Below, piece by piece: positions 7,279 to 17,741 of a DNA stretch of 64,000 bases. This DNA is from Sphingomonas sp. UNC305MFCol5.2 (GTDB taxonomy: Bacteria; Pseudomonadota; Alphaproteobacteria; Sphingomonadales; Sphingomonadaceae). Both the position numbers and the translations under genes were made by a program. How positions within the stretch are numbered: position 1 is the stretch's first letter; every line of letters starts with the position of its first letter. The stretch spans positions 930,001 to 994,000 of the forward strand of contig NZ_JOOE01000001.1 in assembly GCF_000712135.1 (NCBI RefSeq), written 5' to 3'. The notes below the pieces were generated by a model. It worked only from the letters and a program-made list of their open reading frames with translations, had not been told where the DNA came from and made no database searches.

Positions 7279-9804
7279 ATGCACGTCTCGGGCAAAAAGA
7301 CTTACGCAGTGTCGCTTCTCGCATCCGCATGCGCGCTGGCTTGCATGCTACCCGGCCTCGCGGCCGCGCAGGAGGCGGCGCAGCCGGCCGCGTCTGCGGC
7401 GGAGCCCGAAGCCGATGTGGATTCGCCCGACGACATCGTCGTTACCGGCACCGCGCGCGCCCAGCGCCGCTTCGACGTCTCCTACGCGATCAATTCCCTG
7501 AGCCGGGAAGACGTCGAAAAGATCGCGCCCAAGAACTTCGCCGACCTGCTCGGCACCGTTCCTGGCATCCAGGTCGAGGCGACGGGGGGCGAGGTGCAGA
7601 ACATCACGCGCGTCCGCGGCATCCCGACCGACCGCGGTTATCTCATCTTCCAGCAGGACGGCCTGCCGCTGTATCACGAGATCGACGGCGTGTTCTTCAA
7701 CTCCGGCGAGGGCATGAACCGCTACGACCTGATGACCGAGCGGGTCGAGATCGTCCGCGGTGGCCCGGCGCCGATCTATGCGAGCAGCGCCGCGGCGATC
7801 GCCAACAACATCACCGTGACCGGCGGGCCCGAAGCACGCGGCCGTGCGCAACTGACGCTCGGCGACACCGGCCTGTACCGGCTCGATCTGATGCAGTCGG
7901 GCCCGATCGACGACCAGACGACGTTCGCTGTGGGCGGCTTCCTGCGCCAGCATGACGGCTATCGCGACAGCGGCTTCCCCAGCGACAAAGGCGGGCAGAT
8001 CCGCGCCAATCTGAAGCACGATTTCGGCAATGGCTTCGTCAAGATCTCGGCGATGTACGTCAACGACCACAATCTGTTCTACTTGCCGATCCCGGTGGCC
8101 GATCCGCGCAACCCATCGGTCTCGCTCGATCGCTACATCGACTATCACACCGGCACGCTGAACTCGCCGGCGCTGCGCGACGTCAACATCCGGTATCGCG
8201 ACGGCGCGGGCGCGATGCAGACCCTGAACCGCGATCTCGCCGACGGCCGCCATATGCGCTTCTTCAACGGCGCCGTGGACTGGGAGGCCGATTTCAACGG
8301 CTGGCTGGTTTCCGGCAAGCTCGGCCTCACCAAGGGCAAGAGCAGCTTCGACGCCTTCTACTCGACCACCAATCCGGCCGACGCGACCACCTTCGCCGCG
8401 GGCTATCTCGCTGCGGCGCGCACGGCGTTCGGCGCCGGCGTCTCGCGGCTGGGTTATGCGATCGCGGGCAGCAACGGCGCGACGGCCTATGACCCGGCCG
8501 CGGACTCGGGGCTGGTCATGTCGGGCCAGTATCGCGCGATCGACGCCGATTTCTATTCGAGCCAGGCCGACCTCAGCGTCACCCGCAAGTTCGAGACCGG
8601 TTTCGGCACGCACGATATCCGCGCCGGAATCTACGGCTCGGCTTATGGCGTGAGCAGCCGGCAGGTCTATCAGGACATGCTGATCGAAGTGCACAGCAAG
8701 CCGCGAACGATCGATCTCGTCGCCTATTCGGCCACCGGCGCGGTGCTCGGCTCGGTGACCCAAAACGGCGTGCTGCGCTATACCACCACGCTCAACCAGG
8801 GCGAGGGCAACGCGAAGATGGTCGCGGTCTATGCCAACGATACGTGGGATATCACCGGCGGGTTGCGGCTTGACGCGGGCGTTCGCAAGGAATGGTACGA
8901 CTATGACGGCTATGCCTTGCTTTCGACCCAGGCCGATCTCGGCGACGCGACCACGCTGGCCGACAATGCCACCCGCGCCTTCACCGGCGCGTTCGTATCG
9001 CGCGAATTGAAGCCGTCGACTACCAATTGGACGGTCGGCCTCAACTATGATTTCACCGATAATCTCGGCGCCTATGGCCGCGTCTCCAATCTCGAGGTGC
9101 CGCCGCAGCTCGGCGTGACGACGAGCACCGCCCCGACGATCATCAAGACCAAGGCGCGGCAATATGAAGCCGGCGTCAAGGCGAGCTTCGGACGCAATTA
9201 CCTCTACGTCACGGGCTTCTACACCAAGTTCGATCCGTTCAACGCCTCGTTCGTCGCGTTCAACCCGGTGACCGGGCGCAACGATCAATCGGTGCCGTTC
9301 GTCGGCGAGGCGATCGTCAAGGGCGTCGAGGTCGATGGCAAGATCGCGCCACTGCGCTGGTTCGAGCTGACCGGATCGATCACCGTCGCCGATCCGCAAT
9401 ATCGCAACCTCGAAAACACGTCGGGCGCGGATCCCAGCGCGGTCAACGGCAACCAGATCATTCGCGAGCCGAAATTCTTCGGCAATCTCCGCCCCGCCGT
9501 CCACTTCCCCGTCGGCGAGGGCGAGCTCGAGATCGCCGGCCGCTACGAATGGGTCGGTCGTCGCTATGTCGACCTGTTCAACCTGACGGCGCTGCCGGCC
9601 TATCAGACGTTCGGCGCGAACGCGTCGGTGACCTACGGACCATGGCGCTTTCAAGTGGTCGGCGACAATCTCACCAACGCAAAGGGCCTTACCGAAGGCA
9701 ATCCGCGTACAGACCAGCTCGCCGGCCAGGGCGCGACCGATGCGATCTATGGCCGTCCGCTGTTCGGCCGCAACTTCCGCTTCATCCTGAGCCGGAGCTG
9801 GTAG
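7279..9804 (+). CDS. TonB-dependent receptor
   Basis: An 841-residue outer-membrane receptor: signal peptide to AAAQ (about residue 31), TonB-box-like DDIVVTGTARAQRRFDVSYAI at about 50-70, plug with FADLLGTVPGIQVEATGG and RVEIVRGGPAPIYASSAAAIANN, then the barrel ending NFRFILSRSW. An AAGGGG motif around 7263 precedes the ATG. The next gene begins with a TTG one nucleotide after the TAG stop, so the two are translationally coupled. The partner, a DUF218 protein, gives no clear substrate clue. Confidence 0.9.
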   Translation: MHVSGKKTYAVSLLASACALACMLPGLAAAQEAAQPAASAAEPEADVDSPDDIVVTGTARAQRRFDVSYAINSLSREDVEKIAPKNFADLLGTVPGIQVEATGGEVQNITRVRGIPTDRGYLIFQQDGLPLYHEIDGVFFNSGEGMNRYDLMTERVEIVRGGPAPIYASSAAAIANNITVTGGPEARGRAQLTLGDTGLYRLDLMQSGPIDDQTTFAVGGFLRQHDGYRDSGFPSDKGGQIRANLKHDFGNGFVKISAMYVNDHNLFYLPIPVADPRNPSVSLDRYIDYHTGTLNSPALRDVNIRYRDGAGAMQTLNRDLADGRHMRFFNGAVDWEADFNGWLVSGKLGLTKGKSSFDAFYSTTNPADATTFAAGYLAAARTAFGAGVSRLGYAIAGSNGATAYDPAADSGLVMSGQYRAIDADFYSSQADLSVTRKFETGFGTHDIRAGIYGSAYGVSSRQVYQDMLIEVHSKPRTIDLVAYSATGAVLGSVTQNGVLRYTTTLNQGEGNAKMVAVYANDTWDITGGLRLDAGVRKEWYDYDGYALLSTQADLGDATTLADNATRAFTGAFVSRELKPSTTNWTVGLNYDFTDNLGAYGRVSNLEVPPQLGVTTSTAPTIIKTKARQYEAGVKASFGRNYLYVTGFYTKFDPFNASFVAFNPVTGRNDQSVPFVGEAIVKGVEVDGKIAPLRWFELTGSITVADPQYRNLENTSGADPSAVNGNQIIREPKFFGNLRPAVHFPVGEGELEIAGRYEWVGRRYVDLFNLTALPAYQTFGANASVTYGPWRFQVVGDNLTNAKGLTEGNPRTDQLAGQGATDAIYGRPLFGRNFRFILSRSW

Positions 9805-9805
9805 C

Positions 9806-11053
9806 TTGCGCCACGCCGCCATCGCTCTCGCCGTCGCGTTGGCCTTCGTGCCCGCGGCGGCGTGCGCACAAGATCCCCGAGGCTACACGGCGCCGTTCGC
9901 GGACTCACTGGAGACGCGGGTCTTCCCGCTCTTCGCGATGCTGCGGGCGGCGGATGGCTGGGGGCAGGCGCTGCGCGGCGACACCGTCCTTCGCAAGCTC
10001 GCTGCGGACCGCGTCGCGCGCGTGCCGCTGGACACATGCACCCCTTCGCCGCAATGCCTTGCCGATGCCTGGGTCTGGACCGATGCCGACATCGCCGCGG
10101 TTGAGGCCCGGCTGCGGTTGTTGATGCGCGATCGCCGCCTCGGCGCGGCGCTCGTCGGCGGGCAGATGCGGCCTTCGGGTCGTTTTGCCCGACACGAGAC
10201 ATTGGCCGACGCGGATCTCATCGCCACTGCATGGGGCGAGGCGACCGCGGCCATCAATCGCGTGATCGCAGTCTACGCCAAGGGAACCGCCCCGCGCTAT
10301 CCGAAGATCGATGCGATCATCTTCGACACCGCCAAACCCGAATATGCCGACGTGCTGACCGCGCACGGCGTCGCCACAACGGCAATGGGGCATGATGACG
10401 ATCTCTTCTTCGATCCGTCGCTACGTTACGCGGTCGGGCTGCTCCAGATGAACGAGCGCACCGAGGCGGGCAGGTATCGTCCGTTGCTGAGCGGCGAGAA
10501 CGCCGCGACCTTGCGTGCAGTCGCCGGGACCGACTGGCGGGCAAGCCCCTATACTGCGCTGCTGGTGTTCGGACACGGACCCGAGGATGCCCAGTCGCGC
10601 ACCGGCGTCATGGGGCAAATCCGCATGCGGATCGCCGCCGACATGTTCGCGCGCGGGCTCGCGCCGTTCATCATCGTGTCGGGCGGCAACGTCCACCCCA
10701 ACCGCACGCCGTTCAACGAAGCGGTCGAAATGAAGCGGCTGCTCGTCACCGAGCACGGCATTCCGGCCGACCGCATCCTGATCGAGCCGCACGCGCGCCA
10801 CACCACGACCAACCTGCGCAATTGTGCCCGCCTGCTTCTGGCCGCCGGATTCCCCGTCGACCGGCCGGCGCTGGTCGTCTCGGACCACCGCACGATCCAG
10901 TATATCGGCGGCCCCGAACTCGCCCGGCGCAACCTCAGCGAAATGGGCGTCGAGCCGGGCCGCCTTGCGCCAGGCCCCGACCGGTTCAGTCTGCGCTTCA
11001 CGCCCGCGCGGATTGCATTCCACGTCGAAGCTACCGATCCGCTCGATCCGTGA
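9806..11053 (+). CDS. Secreted YdcF/SanA-like DUF218 protein
   Basis: A 415-residue exported protein. Signal peptide MRHAAIALAVALAFVPAAACA with a likely cleavage before Gln (a lipoprotein reading of the Cys is possible). The C-terminal half is a DUF218 domain: LLVFGHGPED at about 250, PFIIVSGGNVHPNRTP, EAVEMKRLLVTEHGIPADRI and EPHARHTTTNLRNCARLLL, the conserved glycine, charged and T-x-N motifs of the family. The N-terminal 200 residues are unassigned. TTG start at 9806 has GGAG at 9794-9797 and follows the TonB receptor stop by one base. DUF218 proteins are linked to envelope functions; the precise role is unknown. Confidence 0.8.
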   Translation: MRHAAIALAVALAFVPAAACAQDPRGYTAPFADSLETRVFPLFAMLRAADGWGQALRGDTVLRKLAADRVARVPLDTCTPSPQCLADAWVWTDADIAAVEARLRLLMRDRRLGAALVGGQMRPSGRFARHETLADADLIATAWGEATAAINRVIAVYAKGTAPRYPKIDAIIFDTAKPEYADVLTAHGVATTAMGHDDDLFFDPSLRYAVGLLQMNERTEAGRYRPLLSGENAATLRAVAGTDWRASPYTALLVFGHGPEDAQSRTGVMGQIRMRIAADMFARGLAPFIIVSGGNVHPNRTPFNEAVEMKRLLVTEHGIPADRILIEPHARHTTTNLRNCARLLLAAGFPVDRPALVVSDHRTIQYIGGPELARRNLSEMGVEPGRLAPGPDRFSLRFTPARIAFHVEATDPLDP

Positions 11054-11106
11054 AACGATCATCGGCCCGCCCGGCGGTTGATGGTGCCGATGCCTTTGAG
11101 GCGAGG

Positions 11107-11643
11107 TCAGCGTGCCGGTTCGGTGGCCATTCCGGCGAGACGGGTGAGCGTATTCCAGTTGCGAAAGGTAAGGCGGGCGCCGGTCCGGCGTTCGATCACG
11201 GCTGGCAGCAGCTTCGATTTCGAAATCTGTCCGACATAGTCCACCACCAGATCGCCGCCGACACGAGCGAGCCTTTCGTGCCCCGTGGGCGGATTGAGGC
11301 AGTCGAATCCGCGGCCGGGATCCTTGACGAAGCACACGGCCAGCTCGCTCGGGCGATCGCGCACGGCGTCCGGGAAGGGATCTGCCCGGACAATGGCAGC
11401 GAGCTCGTCCGGCGTGCGGATCACGACTTCGTTGGCGAGCCCGAAACTCCGCAGCGCGTCGCCAACCATCACCTCCGCTTCTTTCGCGGTCTTCTCCGTC
11501 GCCAGCACGAGATTCCCGGTGGTGATCCAGCTTCTCGCATCGGCAAAGCCGGCGTGCCGGCACGCGTCGGTCAAATCCCGCATCGACATCTTCGCATGCG
11601 TCGCGGGGCCGATGGCTCGGATAAGGGCGACGAAGCGGTTCAT
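11107..11643 (-). CDS. DUF1697 family protein
   Basis: A 178-residue cytoplasmic protein with DUF1697 features: opening MNRFVALIRAIG, then M-R-D-L-x-x-A-C-x-x-x-G-F and SWITTGNLVLAT (the family TGNxxF-like strand), and closing LTFRNWNTLTRLAGMA (the family x-R-N-W-x-T-x-x-x-L motif). Start 11643 has GAGGG 5 nt upstream. Function of the family is not established. It stands alone downstream of the GH127 gene on the same strand. Confidence 0.82.
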   Translation of the reverse strand: MNRFVALIRAIGPATHAKMSMRDLTDACRHAGFADARSWITTGNLVLATEKTAKEAEVMVGDALRSFGLANEVVIRTPDELAAIVRADPFPDAVRDRPSELAVCFVKDPGRGFDCLNPPTGHERLARVGGDLVVDYVGQISKSKLLPAVIERRTGARLTFRNWNTLTRLAGMATEPAR

Positions 11644-11805
11644 GAAGTCCCTCGCTGGTTCCCACGATGGTATCGACCAAGGGCCGGAAAGGGAACCATC
11701 GGCCGCCACGGGATCGCGCCCGACGTGCGACATCGCCGTCGGACTGGGACTGATCGTCGGACTCGAGGCAACCTTGCTATCGTCATTGCCCTCGCGGATC
11801 ACCAC

Positions 11806-11896
11806 GTTCTAAATCACGGGCTCTGGTGCCTTTAACCTGGCCACCGCATAGCGTGGCCTGCTGAACTGGGACCAGCGAAGCTGGCGGTCCAAAGGC
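11806..11896. other. Two hairpins downstream of the GH127 gene
   Basis: Contains GGCCAC-N8-GTGGCC at about 11840-11859 and CCAGC-GAA-GCTGG at about 11874-11886. There is no T-run, so these are RNA hairpins or repeat remnants rather than a clear intrinsic terminator. Confidence 0.3.
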
Positions 11897-13831
11897 TCAG
11901 GCAACCGGCGCGTAAACCGCGTACCGTTCCCAGCTGTCACTGATCGGTTTGAACAGCAGATTCCGTCCATTCACGTCAGCGGTGAAGGTCAGCGGAGACG
12001 CAGGTTCAGGCCGAAGCCGGTCGGCTATGTCTGCGGGTAAGGCGGTTACCGCGACCGGTGACACCTTCGCCATCTCGGGCCCCTGTGTCGTCAGCAGCGC
12101 CGGGGGCATCGATCCCATTGCCAACTGCTGGGCCAGCACCACGGGACCATAGACCAGAGCGCCCACGCCGGGGCGATCGTTGAACCTCTCGAGCGTCATC
12201 CGCATCGGCAACTCAAGATCGACGACGTCACCCCGCTTCCACCTGCGGCGCATTGCCAGATAGCTGCCCGGCTCCGGGGTGCCCGCCGGCTTGCCGTTGA
12301 TCAGCACGCGTGGGTCTTTGCTGGCCCAGCCGGGAATGCGCAGGCGCAAGGTCCATTCCCTCCGGTTCCCGGCTTCCACCACCAGCCGCGTTCGCGATTG
12401 CGCGGGGAAGCTCGTTTCCTGGCGTAGTCTGATCCCCGATTTCGTCTCGAGGCGCGTGGGCACGAACAGGTTCACGAAGATGCCGTCGTCATCCTGGGCG
12501 TAAACCATCGACGTCAGCTTGTTGAATTCCTCCAGCGCAGTTCCGTTGCAGCACCAGAAGGTCGTATCTTCCGTGCCCCTGGTCTTCCACGCACCGGGCG
12601 TGAGCGACAGGAAATACCCCGTCATGCCCGTTTTGGGATCGATCATCCCCAATCGGTGATTGAGCAAGTTGCGCTCATAATAGTCGATCAGCGCAACGTC
12701 CGGCCGCCAGGCAAAGCGCTGCGCCGTCAGCTTCATCATGTTGTAGGCGCAGCAGCATTCCTGATGGTTGTCGCCCTTCATCGCTTCGAACCCCAGACGG
12801 TTCGAATCGACAATCCAGTGCTCCTTGTTGCTCGACCCGCCCGTGGCATAGGTCCGTCCTTCGACGACCGTGTCCCAGAAGAAGTCGGCCACCTGGCGAA
12901 AGCGGACGTCGCCGGTTGTGTCGAAACGCGAGGCGGCGCCGAGGATTTGTGCGACATGCTCGTTCATGTGCAGTCCCCGCAGCGTATCCTTGCGGTGAAA
13001 CAGCGGCTCGAACACGCTTTTCTTCGTGAAACGATCGCCCACCGCGATCCAGCGTGCATCCTGGGTAACCGCGGCGAGGCGATAGAGAATATCGTTCATC
13101 CCGCCGAATTCCTGGTTGATCACCCGTAGCATGGCGGCCTCGTCGCGCGCTGCCGTCCAGGTGTCGGTCCAGGTCGCCATCCCCAGCAGCACTTGAAGGG
13201 CCGCTCGATTGCCGGCCAGGTCATGCATGTCGAGCAGTCCGGCCATGATCTTGTGGAGCGTATAGAACGGCGCCCACACCCATTTGCCGCTGGCCAGACG
13301 GTCGAACAACTCGGTGGGAAACGCGCTGAGATACCCACCTGCGTCGAGGGCACGCTGGCAGATGGCGAGTTCCTCCACGATCGCGTCGCCGCGCCGTTTC
13401 AACTCGGTATCGCCGGTGGAGGCGTAGCCCAGGGCGCAAGCCGACAGATAGTGGCCGGCAAAGTGGCCTCTCAGTTCGATCTCCGGGGCTTCCCATCCCC
13501 CAAGCGGCTTGGCGTCGCTCGGCAGACCGGCGTTCAGTCGGAACGTGTGAAGGAGGCGGTCGATATCGATCCGCTTCATATAGGCGACGTTCGCGCGCTG
13601 GGCGTCGAGCAGCGCTCCGTTGAGCAGGTGCACTTCCGCCAGTGAAAAGCCGCGGGCACTGGGCGTTACGGGGCGTAGGGACGTCCTACCGAGTTCGCCG
13701 AACACCGGAGACGTGTCGTAACTCCAGACCTGATCCTGTGCAGAGGCCGTGCCTGCGCAGACTGCGAACGGGGAGATCGCGAGCCAGCGGGTGAGTTCAC
13801 GCCGCCTGACTGCAGTACGAAGGCCATCCAT
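11897..13831 (-). CDS. Glycoside hydrolase family 127 (beta-L-arabinofuranosidase type, DUF1680)
   Basis: A 644-residue exported enzyme of the GH127/DUF1680 family, which removes beta-L-arabinofuranose or related sugars from glycans. Early Arg-rich signal region, then alpha/alpha-barrel motifs GYLSAFPTELFDRL, WAPFYTLHKIMAGLLD and DNHQECCCAYNMMKL. Known family members use a Glu and three Cys around zinc; here E-C-C-C in HQECCCAY and the pair in FWCCNGT supply them. A beta-sandwich tail follows. Start 13831 has GAGGA 6 nt upstream. It diverges from a secreted esterase across a region rich in palindromes, so the two likely act on the same polysaccharide. Confidence 0.9.
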   Translation of the reverse strand: MDGLRTAVRRRELTRWLAISPFAVCAGTASAQDQVWSYDTSPVFGELGRTSLRPVTPSARGFSLAEVHLLNGALLDAQRANVAYMKRIDIDRLLHTFRLNAGLPSDAKPLGGWEAPEIELRGHFAGHYLSACALGYASTGDTELKRRGDAIVEELAICQRALDAGGYLSAFPTELFDRLASGKWVWAPFYTLHKIMAGLLDMHDLAGNRAALQVLLGMATWTDTWTAARDEAAMLRVINQEFGGMNDILYRLAAVTQDARWIAVGDRFTKKSVFEPLFHRKDTLRGLHMNEHVAQILGAASRFDTTGDVRFRQVADFFWDTVVEGRTYATGGSSNKEHWIVDSNRLGFEAMKGDNHQECCCAYNMMKLTAQRFAWRPDVALIDYYERNLLNHRLGMIDPKTGMTGYFLSLTPGAWKTRGTEDTTFWCCNGTALEEFNKLTSMVYAQDDDGIFVNLFVPTRLETKSGIRLRQETSFPAQSRTRLVVEAGNRREWTLRLRIPGWASKDPRVLINGKPAGTPEPGSYLAMRRRWKRGDVVDLELPMRMTLERFNDRPGVGALVYGPVVLAQQLAMGSMPPALLTTQGPEMAKVSPVAVTALPADIADRLRPEPASPLTFTADVNGRNLLFKPISDSWERYAVYAPVA

Positions 13832-13910
13832 GCCTATTCCTCTTTCCTCGTTCGAGCCGGACACCCGCTGATGCAGTTTCTGGATGTAGATAACACGCGA
13901 TGCGAAATCC

Positions 13911-13940
13911 AAAATTGTTTTCGCTGGCGAAAAATTGTTT
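13911..13940. promoter_or_regulatory. Operator-like TTTTCGC-TG-GCGAAAA with flanking direct repeats
   Basis: Perfect 7-bp inverted repeat with a 2-bp spacer at 13918-13933, set between two identical direct repeats AAAATTGTTT (13911-13920 and 13931-13940), so the element reads both as a dyad and as a 20-bp-period repeat. It lies about 80 bp upstream of the GH127 start. The binding protein is not encoded nearby. Confidence 0.5.
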
Positions 13941-14157
13941 GCACGGGTTGTAGCGTGGCTTGAAGAAAGTGGAGGTATCGCTCCTGTTGGCCGGCCGCGT
14001 TCAGCCGGCCGCCTTGGAGCGAACAACCGCTCGCGCCCAAGCTTGAGCCATCGTCGGTCAGTGCAGCAACCATGTGTGAGCAAGTGGAGCAAGACTTGCT
14101 CGATCGTTGACTACGATGGCGGCTCCAAGAGCGAACAGCTTGATTCTATCGAACTAA

Positions 14158-15405
<1,248 letters not shown>

Positions 15406-15683
15406 CGCAACGTCAGAGGGCATCCGTAAACCGCACCACATCGCTCCGCGGCGAGGCAGGAAGAGGCGTTCGTTGCCGAGATGATCCGGCGGCGGCTCTC
15501 TGGGAGGCGTGGGTAACAGCCGTTCCGCTATCACCATGGGGGCAGCCGTGCGCAGATCGGTAGGCACAAGGTAGTGCTCGATTTCGGAGATTGAAGCTGC
15601 GCGGAGCGATCGGCGTGCGCTCTCGGCTGAGGGGCGCGCTCAATTGGCTGTGGATCCACACCTGCAGCCTGATCCCAGGCGTG

Positions 15684-16625
15684 TCAGTTCCCGATACGGG
15701 CAGGCTTCCTCCACCAGGACAATGTGTGGACGTCGTGCGACGTCGTCCATACACCTTTCCGCGTATATCGCAGGGCGCCGCTGCCGGTCGTCTTTCCGAC
15801 CCGCGCGCGGATAGCAAGGGTTTCAGCATCGATCACCACGAACGTCTGGCCCGCGGTCGTGCGCAGCCAGATCTTGCCGCCGCCCGCATCGATATCCCCA
15901 TATTTCAACGTTTCGTCGACCTTTACGCGGCCGGAGACATCTCCGGTCTCGGGGTTGATCCGGGCCAATGTCCCGTCTCCCTGCTCCTGAACCCAAACAG
16001 CACCCTCGCCGGCGACGAGGAAGCCGGGCTCCCGGCCCAGCGCGGTCCGCCCGACGACCGTATTGGTCTGCGGGTCGATCTTCTGCAGGCTCTGGTGGTC
16101 GGCACTGACGGCCCATAACGATCCGAGACCGAATGCCAGATAATAGGTGCCGGGATCGACCTGGATCGCGTTCGTCACGCCGTTGCTCGCCGGATCCACG
16201 CGAGCGACGACGCCCTTGTCGTCACTCGCCACCCAGACCGATCCGGCGCCAGCCACGACATTCAGCTCGCCCTTGGGATTGGCGATGCCGGTGGCGATCA
16301 CGGCAGTTTTCCGCGCCGTCTTGAGGTCGATCCGGTTGAGGGTCCCGTCCTTGCAATCGGCGACCCACAAGGAGCCGAACGCGACCGCCATGGCGCCGCA
16401 AGGGCGCGACATGGCGACTTCCGCTAGTTTGCGCTTCTTCGACCAGCGCTCGACCCGCCCCTCGTTGGTGATCCAGACCGACGATCCGTCCACCGCGAGG
16501 AAATCGGCGAATCCCGGAACGGTGAGCACCCGCTCCTCCTGGGCGGAAACGGCCGAGGATATCAGCGCAAGACTCCCTGCGATCGCCAGGAGAAGCGAAT
16601 TCCTGTTCAAACACCCGATGATCAT
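15684..16625 (-). CDS. Secreted beta-propeller protein (YVTN/virginiamycin B lyase-like)
   Basis: A 313-residue protein: signal peptide (NRNSLLLAIAGSLALISSAVSAQ) then repeated blades of about 42 residues, each with a G-S-(L/V)-W-V motif and I/V-D-x-x-T-x-x-V (for example GSLWVADCKDGTLNRIDLKT, GSVWVASDDKGVVARVDPAS, GAVWVQEQGDGTLARINPET). This is the YVTN/Vgb-like propeller fold. Catalytic residues of true virginiamycin lyase could not be verified, so a binding or lactonase-like role is as likely. Start 16625 is preferred for its signal peptide; an ATG at 16676 is possible. It follows the membrane hydroxylase gene on the same strand by 75 nt. Confidence 0.78.
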   Translation of the reverse strand: MIIGCLNRNSLLLAIAGSLALISSAVSAQEERVLTVPGFADFLAVDGSSVWITNEGRVERWSKKRKLAEVAMSRPCGAMAVAFGSLWVADCKDGTLNRIDLKTARKTAVIATGIANPKGELNVVAGAGSVWVASDDKGVVARVDPASNGVTNAIQVDPGTYYLAFGLGSLWAVSADHQSLQKIDPQTNTVVGRTALGREPGFLVAGEGAVWVQEQGDGTLARINPETGDVSGRVKVDETLKYGDIDAGGGKIWLRTTAGQTFVVIDAETLAIRARVGKTTGSGALRYTRKGVWTTSHDVHTLSWWRKPARIGN

Positions 16626-16700
16626 CAGGAAACGTCTCCAGATCGATATCCAAAAATAGCGGAGGGCGACATCCATCCGTATCGGCCCGGTTGGGCGCAG

Positions 16701-17567
16701 TCAGGCATAACCTCGCCCCGCCCTGATCTTCGCGATCATCGACTGGAACGGGAAGAGCATCTGCTCCAGGATCGACAGGCGCCGGCGTTCGTCCTGGCCC
16801 ACCAGCTCAGCCTCTCCGTCGCGATAGGTGCCGAAGACGCGATCGAGCAGGATCAGCGAGTTCGCATAGTTGCAGCGCGTTTCCTCATACCCCACCGAAT
16901 GGTGCAGGCTATGGTTCCGGATCGTCGTGAAGAATAACGCGTACCACCGGGGCGGATCGCACCGCGTATTCGCATGCGCGAACGTCGATACCACGGAGAG
17001 GATGTGGAAGGCACAGAACAAGGCGTTCAGCGGCAGATCGAACAATGCGACCACGCTGAGGCTGATCAGGAACAATTCGATCGGATTGCCGACCGCACCT
17101 TTCATAGCGTTCAGCTGGGTGATGTGATGGTGCGGCGCGTGCGTCAGCCAGAACGGCGTGTAATTGTGCATCAGCCGGTGCATCCAATACTGGCCGAACT
17201 CGACCAGGAAGACGACCAGCACCACCTGCACGACGAAGGGCAGATGCATGGCCCATTCGGTGGTGATGCCCAGCGCGTGCTTTGCTGCGATCAACGGCTC
17301 TTCGGCCAGTCGGGCGGTAACCCACGCAATCACCGTCATGCTCAACACCATGTAGAAGAGGTCGGTGAAGAACTCCTTCTTCGTCAGGCGCCAGCTGGCA
17401 TGCCGTTCGTTGAGCCATTCGAGCCCCAGAACGAACAGCGTCGTGAGCGCTATGCCTATGGTGAGCGTCCCGGCGTTTTCGACCCATGCCTTGGGAACGA
17501 ATGCCCAGAAGACCAGGATTGCCGCGACCATCGCGGGCTGCACGTAGCTGAACAGGATCTTCTTCAT
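16701..17567 (-). CDS. Membrane di-iron hydroxylase (sterol desaturase / fatty acid hydroxylase family), copy 1
   Basis: A 288-residue integral membrane protein of PF04116. Hydrophobic segments at about 8-25, 33-50, 70-85 and 112-126 flank the three His clusters that bind the di-iron centre: HRLMH (130-134), HAPHHH (143-148) and HSLHHS (about 218-223). It is strongly similar to the gene at 36161 (shared FGQYWMHR-x-MHN, THAPHH, LNxxKGAVGNP). It lies between a TonB receptor upstream (174 nt) and the beta-propeller gene downstream on the same strand. The substrate (lipid, hopanoid, carotenoid or an alkyl-N compound) cannot be told from sequence. Confidence 0.88.
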   Translation of the reverse strand: MKKILFSYVQPAMVAAILVFWAFVPKAWVENAGTLTIGIALTTLFVLGLEWLNERHASWRLTKKEFFTDLFYMVLSMTVIAWVTARLAEEPLIAAKHALGITTEWAMHLPFVVQVVLVVFLVEFGQYWMHRLMHNYTPFWLTHAPHHHITQLNAMKGAVGNPIELFLISLSVVALFDLPLNALFCAFHILSVVSTFAHANTRCDPPRWYALFFTTIRNHSLHHSVGYEETRCNYANSLILLDRVFGTYRDGEAELVGQDERRRLSILEQMLFPFQSMIAKIRAGRGYA

Positions 17568-17741
17568 AGACTTGCTCCGGTCACGTCAGCGAAAGGAGGG
17601 CTCCCGGCACCGCTTTAGGATGGCGTCTCGGGAGGCGCAGGTGGCCGAATAACGTAGCGGCGCGCGCCCCGGCGATGGGGCCAACCCGTCCGTCGATCGC
17701 AAGCAGGTTGCTTTCGACGGGCACGGGCCGGCCTCGGTCGA

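Noticed and set aside
7348..9822. Minus-strand open frame of 824 codons opposite the second TonB receptor
   Set aside because: Antisense shadow without family features.
10421..11680. 419-codon minus-strand frame overlapping the DUF218 and DUF1697 genes
   Set aside because: Crosses two better-supported genes in other frames and shows no motif.
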